Origin: Eubacteriales bacterium
Lineage (GTDB): Bacteria > Bacillota > Clostridia > Christensenellales > Aristaeellaceae
DNA: 64,000 nt
NCBI GenBank assembly: GCA_028705775.1
Contig: JAQWCW010000007.1
Coordinates: 43,063-107,062 of the forward strand
Direction of reading: 5' to 3'
Part shown: positions 25,768-34,524 of the stretch, in pieces
Numbering within the stretch: the stretch's first letter is position 1
How the letters are laid out: every line of letters begins with the position of its first letter
Made by a program: the position numbers and the translations under genes
Notes under the pieces: model-generated
Database searches by the model: none
Told to the model about the DNA's origin: nothing
What the model saw: only the letters and a program-made list of their open reading frames with translations

Positions 25768-26739
25768 TTATTCTTCAAAATCGTCGAATCTGTCCTCGCT
25801 CGGAACTGCGTCCTCGCTCTGCTGACCGCCGCGCTGTATTATCTCGGTAAGCCGCCTGTCCATCTCGTGCGCCGCGTTGTAGCCCATGCGCTTGAGGCGC
25901 AGATTGCGCGCGGCAACCTCGATGATGATGGCGATATTGCGCCCCGGCTTTACCGGCATTATCTGCATCGGCACTTTAACGCCCAAAATGGATACGCTCT
26001 CCTCGGTAAGCCCGAGACGGTCGTATTCCTTGCCCTCTTTCCAGTTCTCCATATGGATTACAAGGTCGATGGACTTGCTTACGATAACCGAGCCGATTCC
26101 GTACATCGAGCGAATGTCGATGATTCCGATTCCGCGAATCTCCATAAAGTGGCGAACCATTTCCGGCGCTTCACCCGTCAGGCGGTTATCGCTTACCCGG
26201 CAAATGTCCACAACGTCGTCCGCGACAAGCTGATGCCCGCGCTTTACAAGCTCAAGCGCCGCCTCGCTTTTGCCGACGCCGCTGTCGCCTGTTATCAGAA
26301 TGCCGACCCCGTATACGTCCACAAGCACTCCGTGGCGCGTAACGCGCGGCGCAAGGCAGCGGTTAAGGTAATTGATTGCGTTCACGGTAAAGCGCGTCGT
26401 TACCATCGAGGTTGAGTAAACCGCGATATTGCGCTTTTTCGCAAGAGTAATCAGCTCGTCGGGCGCCTGCATTCCGCGGCAGATAATCACGCAGGGCAAA
26501 TCGTAGTCGAGGAACTTCTTGAGCCTCTCGCGCCTTGCCTTTGAATCAAGGGACTCAAGATAGGTCATTTCAACCTTGCCTATCAGCTGAGGCCGTTCGT
26601 ATGCAAAATACTCATAGAAGCCGACGAACTGAAGCCCCGGACGGTTCAGCTCCGCGCTTTTTATATCCCATTCCGTCGTGGTTGACGGAACGATTGTGGT
26701 TAGCTGCAATGCTTTTACAAAATCCGCCGCCTGTATCAT
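25768..26739 (-). CDS. hprK: HPr kinase/phosphorylase
   Basis: The 323-residue bifunctional enzyme phosphorylates Ser46 of HPr and removes the phosphate, which sets carbon catabolite repression in Firmicutes. The Walker A motif GDSGVGKS is at residues 151-158, His136 lies in TRHGVLVDVYG, and the family block EIRGIGIIDIRSMYG follows. ATG 26739 overlaps the stop of the HAD gene (ATGA) and has an AGGAGAG site; the same frame stays open 95 codons upstream without meaning. HPr itself is not encoded in the window. Confidence 0.96.
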   Translation of the reverse strand: MIQAADFVKALQLTTIVPSTTTEWDIKSAELNRPGLQFVGFYEYFAYERPQLIGKVEMTYLESLDSKARRERLKKFLDYDLPCVIICRGMQAPDELITLAKKRNIAVYSTSMVTTRFTVNAINYLNRCLAPRVTRHGVLVDVYGVGILITGDSGVGKSEAALELVKRGHQLVADDVVDICRVSDNRLTGEAPEMVRHFMEIRGIGIIDIRSMYGIGSVIVSKSIDLVIHMENWKEGKEYDRLGLTEESVSILGVKVPMQIMPVKPGRNIAIIIEVAARNLRLKRMGYNAAHEMDRRLTEIIQRGGQQSEDAVPSEDRFDDFEE

Positions 26740-27560
26740 TCGCTCTCTCCTCTCAAGATATGGCTTGTAATAAACTTGGCTACTCCGTCGTCGCCGTGCC
26801 GAGGGCATATGAAGTCTGCCGTGTCCTTCGCGTAGCTCTGCGCGTCGTCGGGCGCTACGGAAATTCCGCACGCGCGGAGCATTGATACGTCGTTCTGCCC
26901 GTCCCCGAAAGCCATTACGGTGCGCATCGGTATGTTCATCATGTCGCAGAGCCTTTTGAGCGCCGCGCCCTTTGACGCGCCCTTCGGAATTATCTCCGCA
27001 AAGTTCGGCTGCGAAAGAACGCACTCTACGTTTCCGGAGAAGCGCTCAAGCACTCTGTCCCGCACCTCAAGCGCCTTTTTCGGCTCGCAAATGAATATGA
27101 CCTTCGGCACGTCAAAATCAATGCTCTTGCTCAAAGCGCCCGCACATTTCCCGCTAAGGCCGCATGACGCCTTGTAATTTTCCGCCTCGGCGCACTCGTA
27201 GGGGTATATGAAGTCGTCGTTTGTGTAGGTGTGCGCGTAAACGCCCATTTCCTCGGAAAGCGCAAGAACCGCGCGCGCAAGCTGCGCCGAAAGCATATGC
27301 GACCATATTGCCTTGTGCGTTTTCGCGTCGATAATGCTCGTTCCGTTTCCGGCAATATAGGGCGTTTCGGTTCCTATTTCCTCTACATATGGGCGCATTG
27401 AAGCCGGCACGCGCCCGCTGCACAGGCAGAAGTGCGTTCCGCGTTCCCATATCCTTGCAATCGCCGCTTTCGCAAGCGGAGTTATCCTGTGCTCGTCCGT
27501 AAGCAGGGTTCCGTCCATATCGGAGGCGATTAACCTGATGTCGCAAAAAGCCTTTGGCAT
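26736..27560 (-). CDS. Cof-type HAD-family sugar-phosphate phosphatase
   Basis: The 274-residue protein has HAD motif I (SDMDGTLL) with the nucleophile Asp, a Ser/Thr motif II in LCSGR, a cap domain, and motif IV GDGQNDVSML. Cof-type members dephosphorylate sugar phosphates or cofactors such as pyridoxal phosphate. ATG 27560 is chosen for its AAAGG site; an ATG 30 bases upstream lacks one. It is the first gene of the operon with hprK, and its stop overlaps the hprK start. Confidence 0.88.
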   Translation of the reverse strand: MPKAFCDIRLIASDMDGTLLTDEHRITPLAKAAIARIWERGTHFCLCSGRVPASMRPYVEEIGTETPYIAGNGTSIIDAKTHKAIWSHMLSAQLARAVLALSEEMGVYAHTYTNDDFIYPYECAEAENYKASCGLSGKCAGALSKSIDFDVPKVIFICEPKKALEVRDRVLERFSGNVECVLSQPNFAEIIPKGASKGAALKRLCDMMNIPMRTVMAFGDGQNDVSMLRACGISVAPDDAQSYAKDTADFICPRHGDDGVAKFITSHILRGESE

Positions 27561-27604
27561 TTCTTTGCCTTTCAATCTGTCGGGCTGCATAAATTCACAT
27601 AATG

Positions 27605-27633
27605 ATTATACCCTTGTAATGTCCCTTCATCAA
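27605..27633 (-). promoter_or_regulatory. Promoter of the HAD-hprK-ROK-corA-pyk operon
   Basis: On the minus strand TTGATG and TATAAT are separated by 17 bases. The start codon of the first gene lies about 45 bases downstream. Confidence 0.75.
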
Positions 27634-27652
27634 GTGCTGAGGATTAATTTTG

Positions 27653-27681
27653 TTTACTTCATCGCTTTATCATGGTAGAAT
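27653..27681 (+). promoter_or_regulatory. Promoter of hisC
   Basis: TTTACT (27653-27658) and TAGAAT (27676-27681) have a 17-base spacer, 35 bases before the hisC start. Confidence 0.55.
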
Positions 27682-27715
27682 ACAGCCGTTAGCAATCAAA
27701 ACGGAGGCGTGGCAA

Positions 27716-28780
27716 ATGTATTTAAGCTCGCTGGCGCAGGGTCTTACGCCGTATGTCGCGGGGGAACAGCCGAAAAATCAGGTTTTTATCAAGCTTAACA
27801 CAAACGAGAATCCGTATCCGCCGTCCCCTATGGCGGAAAAGGTGCTTCACGAAAGCAATCTTTCGCTTCTGCGCCTTTATCCCGATACGGACGCCTCCGC
27901 CTTCTGCAAAAGCGCCGCTGAGCAGAGCGGAGTAAAGCCGACGCAAATCTTTGCCGGAAACGGCTCTGACGAGGTGCTCGCGTTCGCCTTCGCCGCATTC
28001 TTCGCGGAGGAGAAGCTTTTCTGCCCTGATATAACCTATTCGTTTTATCCTGTATATTCGGAGCTTTTCCGCGTAGATTACAGGGCTGTTCCCGTGCGGG
28101 AGGATTTTTCCGTATGCGTTGACGATTTGATGCAGGGCGGCTGCGTCGCGCTTGCCAACCCGAACGCCCCCACGGGGCTTGCCGTTCCGGTAAGCGAGCT
28201 GAGGCGCTTGGCTGAATATACGCATTCTGTCGGCAAGGTGCTATTGATTGACGAGGCTTACGCAGCCTTCAATACTGAAAACGCCGTTTCGCTCGTTAAT
28301 GAGTTTGACAACGTGCTTATTACCAGAACGATGAGCAAAAGCCACTCGCTTGCGGGGCTTCGCTTGGGCTACGCAATCGGCTCTGAAACGCTGATTGACG
28401 GAATGAACAGGGTCAAGAACTGTTTCAACAGCTATACGATAGATATGCTCGGAATTGCCGTCGGCAAGGCGGCGATTGACGACAGGGAATACTGCGATAA
28501 CAACGTAAGAAAGATTGTTGAGGCGCGCGAGTACACCGAAAAAGCGCTCCGCAGTATCGGTATGACGGTGCTTCCCTCCAGAACCAATTTCGTTTTCGCC
28601 GCGTATAAGGGGCTTTCGGGCGCGGCGCTTCAAGCTGCGCTTCGCTCAAAGGGCTTTCTCGTCAGGAACTTCCAAAACGGCGCGCGCATTCGGGATTATC
28701 TCAGGATAACGATTGGCACAATGGAGCAGATGGAAAAGCTCGCGGCGGCTTTGGAGGAAATCATAAAGGAAAGCGTCTGA
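27716..28780 (+). CDS. hisC: Histidinol-phosphate aminotransferase
   Basis: The 354-residue class I/II PLP aminotransferase carries the substrate block NTNENPYPPSP, a phosphate-binding AGNGSDEVL, LANPNAPTG, LIDEAYAAF, and the PLP-binding Lys208 in TRTMSKSHSLAGLRLGY. The length and blocks are those of HisC, which transaminates imidazole-acetol phosphate; related enzymes also use aromatic keto acids. ATG 27716 follows ACGGAGG; the frame is open 22 codons further without a site. No other his gene is nearby, so it is a stray his gene or serves another amino acid. Confidence 0.9.
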   Translation: MYLSSLAQGLTPYVAGEQPKNQVFIKLNTNENPYPPSPMAEKVLHESNLSLLRLYPDTDASAFCKSAAEQSGVKPTQIFAGNGSDEVLAFAFAAFFAEEKLFCPDITYSFYPVYSELFRVDYRAVPVREDFSVCVDDLMQGGCVALANPNAPTGLAVPVSELRRLAEYTHSVGKVLLIDEAYAAFNTENAVSLVNEFDNVLITRTMSKSHSLAGLRLGYAIGSETLIDGMNRVKNCFNSYTIDMLGIAVGKAAIDDREYCDNNVRKIVEAREYTEKALRSIGMTVLPSRTNFVFAAYKGLSGAALQAALRSKGFLVRNFQNGARIRDYLRITIGTMEQMEKLAAALEEIIKESV

Positions 28781-28803
28781 TATAAAGCCTATGCAAGCAT
28801 AAT

Positions 28804-28847
28804 AAAAGCTGCCCCAAGGCGATGCCGGTCGCTTCGGGGCAGCTTTT
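28804..28847. terminator. Bidirectional terminator after hisC
   Basis: AAAAGCTGCCCC pairs with GGGGCAGCTTTT, with inner pairing near AAG/CTT. It lies between the convergent hisC and kinase genes. Confidence 0.88.
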
Positions 28848-28857
28848 TGCTTTGCCG

Positions 28858-29934
28858 TTATCGCTCTGAGAGAATGTAAGCTCTCATTTCGTCCATGTGC
28901 TTTCGTATATCCGCCGCAAGCGCAAGCTGCGTGCGGCATCTGTCAAGGTTCTGCGCGGGGTAGTCCGCGCAAAAATACCTGTCGCCGCTCAAATAATCGG
29001 TAAGGAAGCGCGCTCCAAGCTCCACGCTCATCGTAAACGCGCCGAGAGGCAGGCTTTCAAGCTCAGCCCGCGTAAGCTTTTCGCCGCATTCCGAGAGGTA
29101 GCCGTCCGTAAGCGCCTCAAACATCGAGCGGGAAATCCGCGCCTTTGACGCGTCCGCCGCAAGCTCGCCCTGCGTGCTTGCTCCCGCGCGAACCGCGTCC
29201 CCGTAGTCGAATACGGAGTAGCCAGGCATAACGGTGTCAAGGTCAAGCACGCATAGCGCGCGTCCGGTTTTTTCGTCGAGCATAACGTTCGACAGCTTTG
29301 TGTCGTTATGAGTTACCCGCAGGGGAATTTCGCCGCGCTTTCCCATATGCGCTATTTTCGCCGCAAGCTCCTCGCACCCGTATATAAAGTCAAGCTCCGC
29401 GGAAACATTGCGCAGACGGGAAAATTCGTCCGCCTTGACTGCGGCTTTCAGCGCCTTAAAGCGCAGGGGAGTGTTGTGAAAGTCCGGTATCGTCACGCTC
29501 AGGGTGTCCGCGTGGAAATCCGCCATCTGCCTCTGAAAGCGCCCGAACGCGGCGGCGCCCTCAAACAAATCGTCGGGGCAGCGCGGCTTTTCGAGGCATA
29601 TTCCGCCCTGAATAAAGCGGAAAACGCGCCAGCAGCCGCCCTGCTCGTCCCTCTCAAAAAGCTTTCCGCTTTTCGTTTTGACGATTGTGAGCGAGTGCCG
29701 CGCGTCGCTGTCGTATTTACGGATATGCTCCGTCACCGCGCTTATGTTGCTCATAAGCCCGTCAATATCGCGGAAAACGTAATCGTTAATCCGCTGCAAA
29801 AGGTATTCGCTGCCGTTTTCCGCAGTCAGCTTATACGTTTTGTTGATATGCCCGCCGCTTATTGCTTCGGCGGAAACGACTCTGCCGCCGAGACAAAAGC
29901 ATTTGTCTGCTTCAATAACACGGTTATCCGCCAT
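28858..29934 (-). CDS. Phosphotransferase related to N-acetylhexosamine 1-kinase (NahK)
   Basis: The 358-residue protein has the aminoglycoside-phosphotransferase fold. It shares long blocks with NahK of bifidobacteria, from memory: GGHINKTY, YLLQRIN, the catalytic loop LRVTHNDTKLSNVMLD, the metal-binding DLDTVMPGYSVFDYGD and RAGAST, and RFLTDYLSGDRYF. NahK phosphorylates GlcNAc/GalNAc at C1. The start is uncertain: ATG 29934 fits the NahK N-terminus, while ATG 29967 would overlap the gene before. It lies directly downstream of a small membrane protein on the minus strand; no lacto-N-biose genes are nearby. Confidence 0.82.
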   Translation of the reverse strand: MADNRVIEADKCFCLGGRVVSAEAISGGHINKTYKLTAENGSEYLLQRINDYVFRDIDGLMSNISAVTEHIRKYDSDARHSLTIVKTKSGKLFERDEQGGCWRVFRFIQGGICLEKPRCPDDLFEGAAAFGRFQRQMADFHADTLSVTIPDFHNTPLRFKALKAAVKADEFSRLRNVSAELDFIYGCEELAAKIAHMGKRGEIPLRVTHNDTKLSNVMLDEKTGRALCVLDLDTVMPGYSVFDYGDAVRAGASTQGELAADASKARISRSMFEALTDGYLSECGEKLTRAELESLPLGAFTMSVELGARFLTDYLSGDRYFCADYPAQNLDRCRTQLALAADIRKHMDEMRAYILSER

Positions 29935-29953
29935 AATATGCAGCCCGCCTAAT

Positions 29954-30436
29954 TTATTTATCGTCATCCTCGCTGTCTGCCTTGCGGGGCTTGAGCTTCC
30001 CTAAAATGACATCCTTGAGCGGTATGAGCAGGAAAATCAGCCAGCCCGGATGCCAGAAGTGGAAGTAAAAGCCGAGAATCAGGTAGAGCAGGGTTATAGT
30101 AACGGGGTCAAAAAGCCTGTCAATCGGGCGCTTGAACTCGCGGGCGTGAATCGGGATTGTCAGAAACAGCAGCCACGCGGGGTGCCACATATTGAGGAAC
30201 GCGCCGAGCACAAGGTAAAGCGCGGTTATGCACAGGGCAAAGCTGCCCTCTGACATAACCTCCTTTTTGGTCGGCAGGGGATGACCGGCAATTGATTTGC
30301 GCTCCGTTTCGTCATCGTCCTGCGCTTCGATTGTAATCTCGGCTTCCTCCGGCTCGGCGCTTTCCCTTTTGCCCGCCATGTATTTTTCTATAATTATCTT
30401 CGGTTCTTTGGTCTGAACCTGCGCCTCATCAGTCAT
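29954..30436 (-). CDS. Membrane protein with two duplicated WHPxWL hairpins
   Basis: The 160-residue protein has an acidic cytoplasmic N-terminus (1-60) followed by two similar re-entrant or double-spanning units. Unit one reads LYLVLGAFLNMWHPAWL and unit two LYLILGFYFHFWHPGWL; each ends in a proline-containing strand FLTIP or FLLIP. The duplication is plain by eye. No function is known to me. It ends in a charged tail and lies just before the NahK-like kinase gene on the same strand. Confidence 0.72.
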   Translation of the reverse strand: MTDEAQVQTKEPKIIIEKYMAGKRESAEPEEAEITIEAQDDDETERKSIAGHPLPTKKEVMSEGSFALCITALYLVLGAFLNMWHPAWLLFLTIPIHAREFKRPIDRLFDPVTITLLYLILGFYFHFWHPGWLIFLLIPLKDVILGKLKPRKADSEDDDK

Positions 30437-30544
30437 ATCGTTTTCTCCTTCAAACAGTCCGGCATTATGTCTACCTGATTATTATATATGAAACACGCCG
30501 TCTTGAACAGCTTATAGGCTGAAATGTCGTTTTCGGCGTTTGGC

Positions 30545-31474
30545 TTATTCGCTCAAGCCCTCCGAAATGCCCATCAGCGCGATTCCGATTATCACGGCGC
30601 TTATCACAATCCATTGCTTTTTCGTAAGGGTTTCCTTGAGGAATATTCGGGAGAGGATAAGCGATACGATGCAGTAGGAGGCAATCATTGGCGCCGCAAC
30701 CGCGCTGTTGCCGCTCATTGCGAATACGTAGGTCGCCTGTCCTGCGGTTTCGCATACTGCCGCAAGCCCGCGGCTGCCCTGAAGCTTCATTCCGATTTTC
30801 TGCTTCCTGATGAATTTCAGGAATATGAATATCAGTATCGCGGTTATGAGGAAGGTGAATTCGTAGGACATATTCGCAACGTTTTCGAGCGTTTCCTCGG
30901 TTACTCCTATAAGCGGAGTGGCGGAGAAATCGTCCAGATAGTAAGCGTCAAAGAATGTTCCGAGCGCGTCAACAACGCAGTAGGCAATCGGCATAAGGAT
31001 TGCGGTTACGCTGCGCGAGTATTTCTTGTCCTCCGCAAGCACAATCCTGTTGTCGGACGCGCGCTCAATCAAGTCAAGAGCAAGCACACCTGCGCAAATC
31101 AGCACAACGCCGATGCTTGAAAGCAAATCCAGCGTTTTGCCGAGAAAAATAAGGCAGAGTATGCAGGTGAGAGCGCCCGACGAGTTCTGGATAGGGGAAG
31201 AAATGGAAAGCGCAAGATAGCGCAGACCGAAATACCCTATCGTCATGGAAAGAATATACATGAGCGATACGGGCAGGTAAGCGAGCAGGTTCATCGGGTT
31301 GTAGCTGATTCCCGTTGTAATGAGCGTGAAAACGGCGTGCAGTCCCATTACGAACCCGACCATCATCGAGGTTTTCAGATGACTGTACTTGTCCGTTTCA
31401 TCCGCGCCTTTTTTATAGAATAAATCGGCGGCGCCCCATGCGCAGGTTGTAATGAGTGCATAGACAAACCACAT
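30545..31474 (-). CDS. EamA-like (DMT superfamily) transporter
   Basis: The 309-residue protein has about ten hydrophobic segments. It opens with WFVYALITTCAWGAADLFYKKGA, typical of one DMT branch, and has a polar loop in the middle (AEDKKYSRS). The substrate is unknown. CAGAGGTG precedes ATG 31474, and a promoter lies upstream at 31539-31566. It stands divergent from the sensor-GGDEF gene. Confidence 0.78.
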   Translation of the reverse strand: MWFVYALITTCAWGAADLFYKKGADETDKYSHLKTSMMVGFVMGLHAVFTLITTGISYNPMNLLAYLPVSLMYILSMTIGYFGLRYLALSISSPIQNSSGALTCILCLIFLGKTLDLLSSIGVVLICAGVLALDLIERASDNRIVLAEDKKYSRSVTAILMPIAYCVVDALGTFFDAYYLDDFSATPLIGVTEETLENVANMSYEFTFLITAILIFIFLKFIRKQKIGMKLQGSRGLAAVCETAGQATYVFAMSGNSAVAAPMIASYCIVSLILSRIFLKETLTKKQWIVISAVIIGIALMGISEGLSE

Positions 31475-31538
31475 AATAACACCTCTGAGAAATAAAATCG
31501 GCGCTGTCTTTGCTTTCTTGAGTATAAACAGCCTGTAT

Positions 31539-31566
31539 ATTATAATACATAAAATGCGGATTGCAA
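31539..31566 (-). promoter_or_regulatory. Promoter of the DMT transporter gene
   Basis: On the minus strand TTGCAA and TATAAT are separated by 16 bases, in the divergent region between two genes. The 31475-31786 gap holds only the two promoters and the leader of the sensor gene. Confidence 0.65.
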
Positions 31567-31634
31567 GTTTACTTTGCCGCCTGTGAAAAACAGTTGTATT
31601 ATTTCAATATTTGCTGTATCAAAAATAATTTATC

Positions 31635-31663
31635 TTGAATTTGCCTTTGCTTTGGGGTATACT
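31635..31663 (+). promoter_or_regulatory. Promoter of the sensor-GGDEF gene
   Basis: TTGAAT (31635-31640) and TATACT (31658-31663) with a 17-base spacer. The leader to the GTG start is about 115 bases; it shows no riboswitch pattern that I recognise. Confidence 0.65.
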
Positions 31664-31786
31664 ACTCGTCATAGAGATTCAACGAATGGGTCTTCTTGCG
31701 CGGGCGATTTGCGCTTGCGCCATATCGGGGAGTATATCAAGCATAGAATTTATTCGTTTGGCAATAGTTTTGTCGGAGGGCTTGTT

Positions 31787-33718
31787 GTGAGCAGAAGCGT
31801 AATCGGCGTTTTTATGGCAGGTATAAATAAGCAATATCAAGCCGATTTGTGCGCGGGAATGCAAAAGAGGGCGCGCGAATACGGCTACCAGCTTATGTTC
31901 TACAACTGCATAGGGCAGATGGAGAACAACGAGCTTGCCAACGCCTATATCGGAGAGGATAATATTTTCACTCTGCCGGAGCTTGGCAGGCTTTCCGGCG
32001 CTGTCGTTCTGCCCTCAACCTTTATTTCGCCCGACGAATCGCCCTTTATAAAAAAGCTTTCCGGCTATATCGGAAGGCTTCCAATCGTTTCGATTGATTA
32101 CCCCATGAAGGGCGCAATCAATCTCAGCTTTGACGACGGAATCAGCATACGCGAGCTTGTCCGCCATTTCTATTACGAGCATAACGCGCGCACCTTCAGC
32201 TTTATTTCGGGCCCTGAAAATAACGAGGTCGCCAACGAGCGCCTTAACGCGTTTATTGACGAGGCAACGTCCCTCGGAGTGTTTACGGATAAGCGGCGGG
32301 TTTATTACGGCAATTTCGTCAAGGAGGGCGGCGCGAACGCCGCTTCCCTTATGCTTACCTCGCACCTTCCGCTGCCGGACGCCGTTATCTGCGCAAATGA
32401 CGATATGGCGATTGGCTTCCATGAAGAGCTGACCCGCAGGGGCGGGGAGGCGGCTTCCTCCATTCTCTTTTCCGGCTTTGACTGCACGGAGGAGGCAAAG
32501 GCGCATATGCCCATGCTCACCTCCGTAAGACGGCCTGTTTATGACGCGGGAGCGCTTGCGGTAGCGATGATTAATAACGCGCTGCATTTAGTCGCGCAGG
32601 AAACCGACATAACGCTTGAAACCAAGCTGGAGCTTGGCGAAAGCTGCGGCTGTAGAGTTGACAGAAGGAATACTCAGGAGTCGCTTTCGTCGATGTTCCT
32701 GCGCAAAAATCTGCTCAACAAGGATTTCATGCAGGCGAGCTTTCTGAGCGTATATCTTGCCGGAATCAGCAGCTTTACCACCTTCAGAAAGCGCTTTGCG
32801 GAGTTCGTTGATAAATGGTCGTTCAAGGAGCTGTACATCTGCGTTATAAACGAGAATTTTCTGCCCGACGAGCAGCGCGTTCAGGCGGGCGATACCGCCG
32901 TTCCGCGCACGCTGTACGAAAACGGCTATCCGAACGATATGCGTATGATTTACGGCTTCTGCGAGGGCAGAACGCTTCCGGAAAGGGCGTTCCCGCGCGC
33001 TTTGCAGGTTCCGCGCCCGAATAACGAGTACCCTCTGCCGCTTGTTTTCATGCCCCTTCACTATCAGAAGAAGAACTTCGGCTATATCGCGTTTGATTTG
33101 GAGCACGCTACCGATTTTATCGTCTACACGCTTGTGTCAAACTTAGGCTCGGCTATGGAAAATATGCGCCTCCAGCAGATAGTGCAGAGCTATGTTTCCG
33201 CGCTTGAAAGGATGTATCTTCAGGACCCGCTTACGGGGCTTGACAACAGGCGCGGGCTTATGAAGCGCGGCACGGTGCTTTTCGAGCGCGCGCGGGATAT
33301 GCGCTTCCATCTGATGGTTATCAGCATGGATATGGACAGACTCAAAACAATCAACGATACATGGGGGCATTCGGAAGGCGATAAGGCAATCTGCGCAATG
33401 GGCGCGTGCCTTGCGCGCGCAATCTATTCGGGCGATATTTGCGCCCATGTGTCGGGCGATGAGTTTATTCTTCTTGCGGTAGTCGATAAGCCGAGCGATT
33501 CCGAGGCTTATATCGCGCAGATAGAGCGGGCTATCAAGGATTATAACGACAAGAGCGGCAAGCCGTACATAATAAGCGCGAGCTTCGGGGCGTACTGCGT
33601 CGTGCCGGGAAACGAAACCTATGAGGAAATAATCAACTGCGCCGATAAGCTGATGTATGAAATCAAGGAAAAGAAGCACAGAAGCCTAAAAACGCTTTTG
33701 CGCAATTCGGCGGAGTGA
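31787..33718 (+). CDS. LacI-like ligand-sensing diguanylate cyclase
   Basis: The 643-residue protein starts at GTG 31787 behind CGGAGGG. Residues 1-285 resemble the periplasmic-binding/LacI sensor fold without a DNA-binding head (SRSVIGVFMAGINKQYQADL at the start, ICANDDMAIGFHEEL and ESCGC near its end). A middle region (290-470) may be GAF-like. Residues about 475-640 form a GGDEF domain with DPLTGLDNRRGL and the signature as VSGDEF, where the first Gly is Ser. No signal peptide or membrane segment is seen, so it senses a cytoplasmic ligand, probably a sugar. SGDEF variants are often active, but this needs testing. Confidence 0.85.
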   Translation: MSRSVIGVFMAGINKQYQADLCAGMQKRAREYGYQLMFYNCIGQMENNELANAYIGEDNIFTLPELGRLSGAVVLPSTFISPDESPFIKKLSGYIGRLPIVSIDYPMKGAINLSFDDGISIRELVRHFYYEHNARTFSFISGPENNEVANERLNAFIDEATSLGVFTDKRRVYYGNFVKEGGANAASLMLTSHLPLPDAVICANDDMAIGFHEELTRRGGEAASSILFSGFDCTEEAKAHMPMLTSVRRPVYDAGALAVAMINNALHLVAQETDITLETKLELGESCGCRVDRRNTQESLSSMFLRKNLLNKDFMQASFLSVYLAGISSFTTFRKRFAEFVDKWSFKELYICVINENFLPDEQRVQAGDTAVPRTLYENGYPNDMRMIYGFCEGRTLPERAFPRALQVPRPNNEYPLPLVFMPLHYQKKNFGYIAFDLEHATDFIVYTLVSNLGSAMENMRLQQIVQSYVSALERMYLQDPLTGLDNRRGLMKRGTVLFERARDMRFHLMVISMDMDRLKTINDTWGHSEGDKAICAMGACLARAIYSGDICAHVSGDEFILLAVVDKPSDSEAYIAQIERAIKDYNDKSGKPYIISASFGAYCVVPGNETYEEIINCADKLMYEIKEKKHRSLKTLLRNSAE

Positions 33719-33782
33719 AGCCATTTGCGAAAAAGGGTAAACGGCGTGCGGCGGCGAATTATTGCGGCGGGAGTGATACTGA

Positions 33783-34505
33783 ATGAAGCTTGTTATGATT
33801 CGCCACGGAGACCCTGATTATAAACGGGACGCGCTTACGCCGCGCGGCGAAAAGGAAGTCGCGGCGCTTACCGAATATTTGTCGGCAAGACCGGAAGCCG
33901 ACGCCTATTATGTTTCGCCGCTTGGGCGCGCGCAGCTTACCGCCCGCCCGACGCTTGAGCATTTTGCGGCTGATTATGAAACCCTTCCGTGGCTTCGGGA
34001 ATTCGAGGGCAAAATGCCCTCCGAAAAGGGCAGCGTGCAGTGCTGGGATATGCTTCCCGATGTGTGGACGCGCGAGGGCGCGTTTTTTGACGTAAGAACA
34101 TTTCTGTCGGCTGAAAAATATAAGGGCGGAACCGTTTCGGACTGCTATGAAAAAGTGGTTAGCGGAATCGACGCCCTTCTTGAAAAATACGGCTATCGAA
34201 GAAGCGGAATGCTTTATACGACCGATGAGGGGAACAACAAAACCATAACGCTTTTCTGCCATCTGGCGGTCATGTTCGCCGTGCTTTCCCATCTGCTCAA
34301 TATTTCGCCCGTGCTTCTCTGGCAGGGCTTTCATGTCGCGCCCACGTCGATTACAACCGTTGTAACCGAGGAGCGCGAGCAGGGCAAGGCGGGCTGGCGC
34401 GTAACCGCTCTTGGCGAGTGTCCGCATCTTGAAATTGGCGGAATCGAAAAGTCGGACGCGGGGCTTTTCCGCGAAACCTACCGCGATAAGGACGGAATAC
34501 GCTGA
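33783..34505 (+). CDS. Histidine phosphatase family protein
   Basis: The 240-residue protein has the RHG motif at residues 7-9 (LVMIRHGDPDY) with the phospho-accepting His, a conserved SPLGRAQLTA block, and a late His in LFCHLAVM. This is the phosphoglycerate-mutase-like phosphatase fold. An insertion of about 60 residues (LREFEGKMPSEKG onward) sits mid-protein. The substrate is unknown. GGGAG lies upstream of ATG 33783. The LysR gene follows closely. Confidence 0.85.
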   Translation: MKLVMIRHGDPDYKRDALTPRGEKEVAALTEYLSARPEADAYYVSPLGRAQLTARPTLEHFAADYETLPWLREFEGKMPSEKGSVQCWDMLPDVWTREGAFFDVRTFLSAEKYKGGTVSDCYEKVVSGIDALLEKYGYRRSGMLYTTDEGNNKTITLFCHLAVMFAVLSHLLNISPVLLWQGFHVAPTSITTVVTEEREQGKAGWRVTALGECPHLEIGGIEKSDAGLFRETYRDKDGIR

Positions 34506-34524
34506 AGCGAAGGGAGGAACTCTT

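Noticed and set aside
26740..27024. N-terminal extension of HprK
   Set aside because: The frame is open for 95 more codons, but this lies inside the HAD gene, is Arg-rich and not HprK-like, while ATG 26739 has a good site and an ATGA overlap.
31664..31786. Riboswitch in the leader of the sensor-GGDEF gene
   Set aside because: The leader is long enough, but no c-di-GMP or other aptamer core could be matched by eye.
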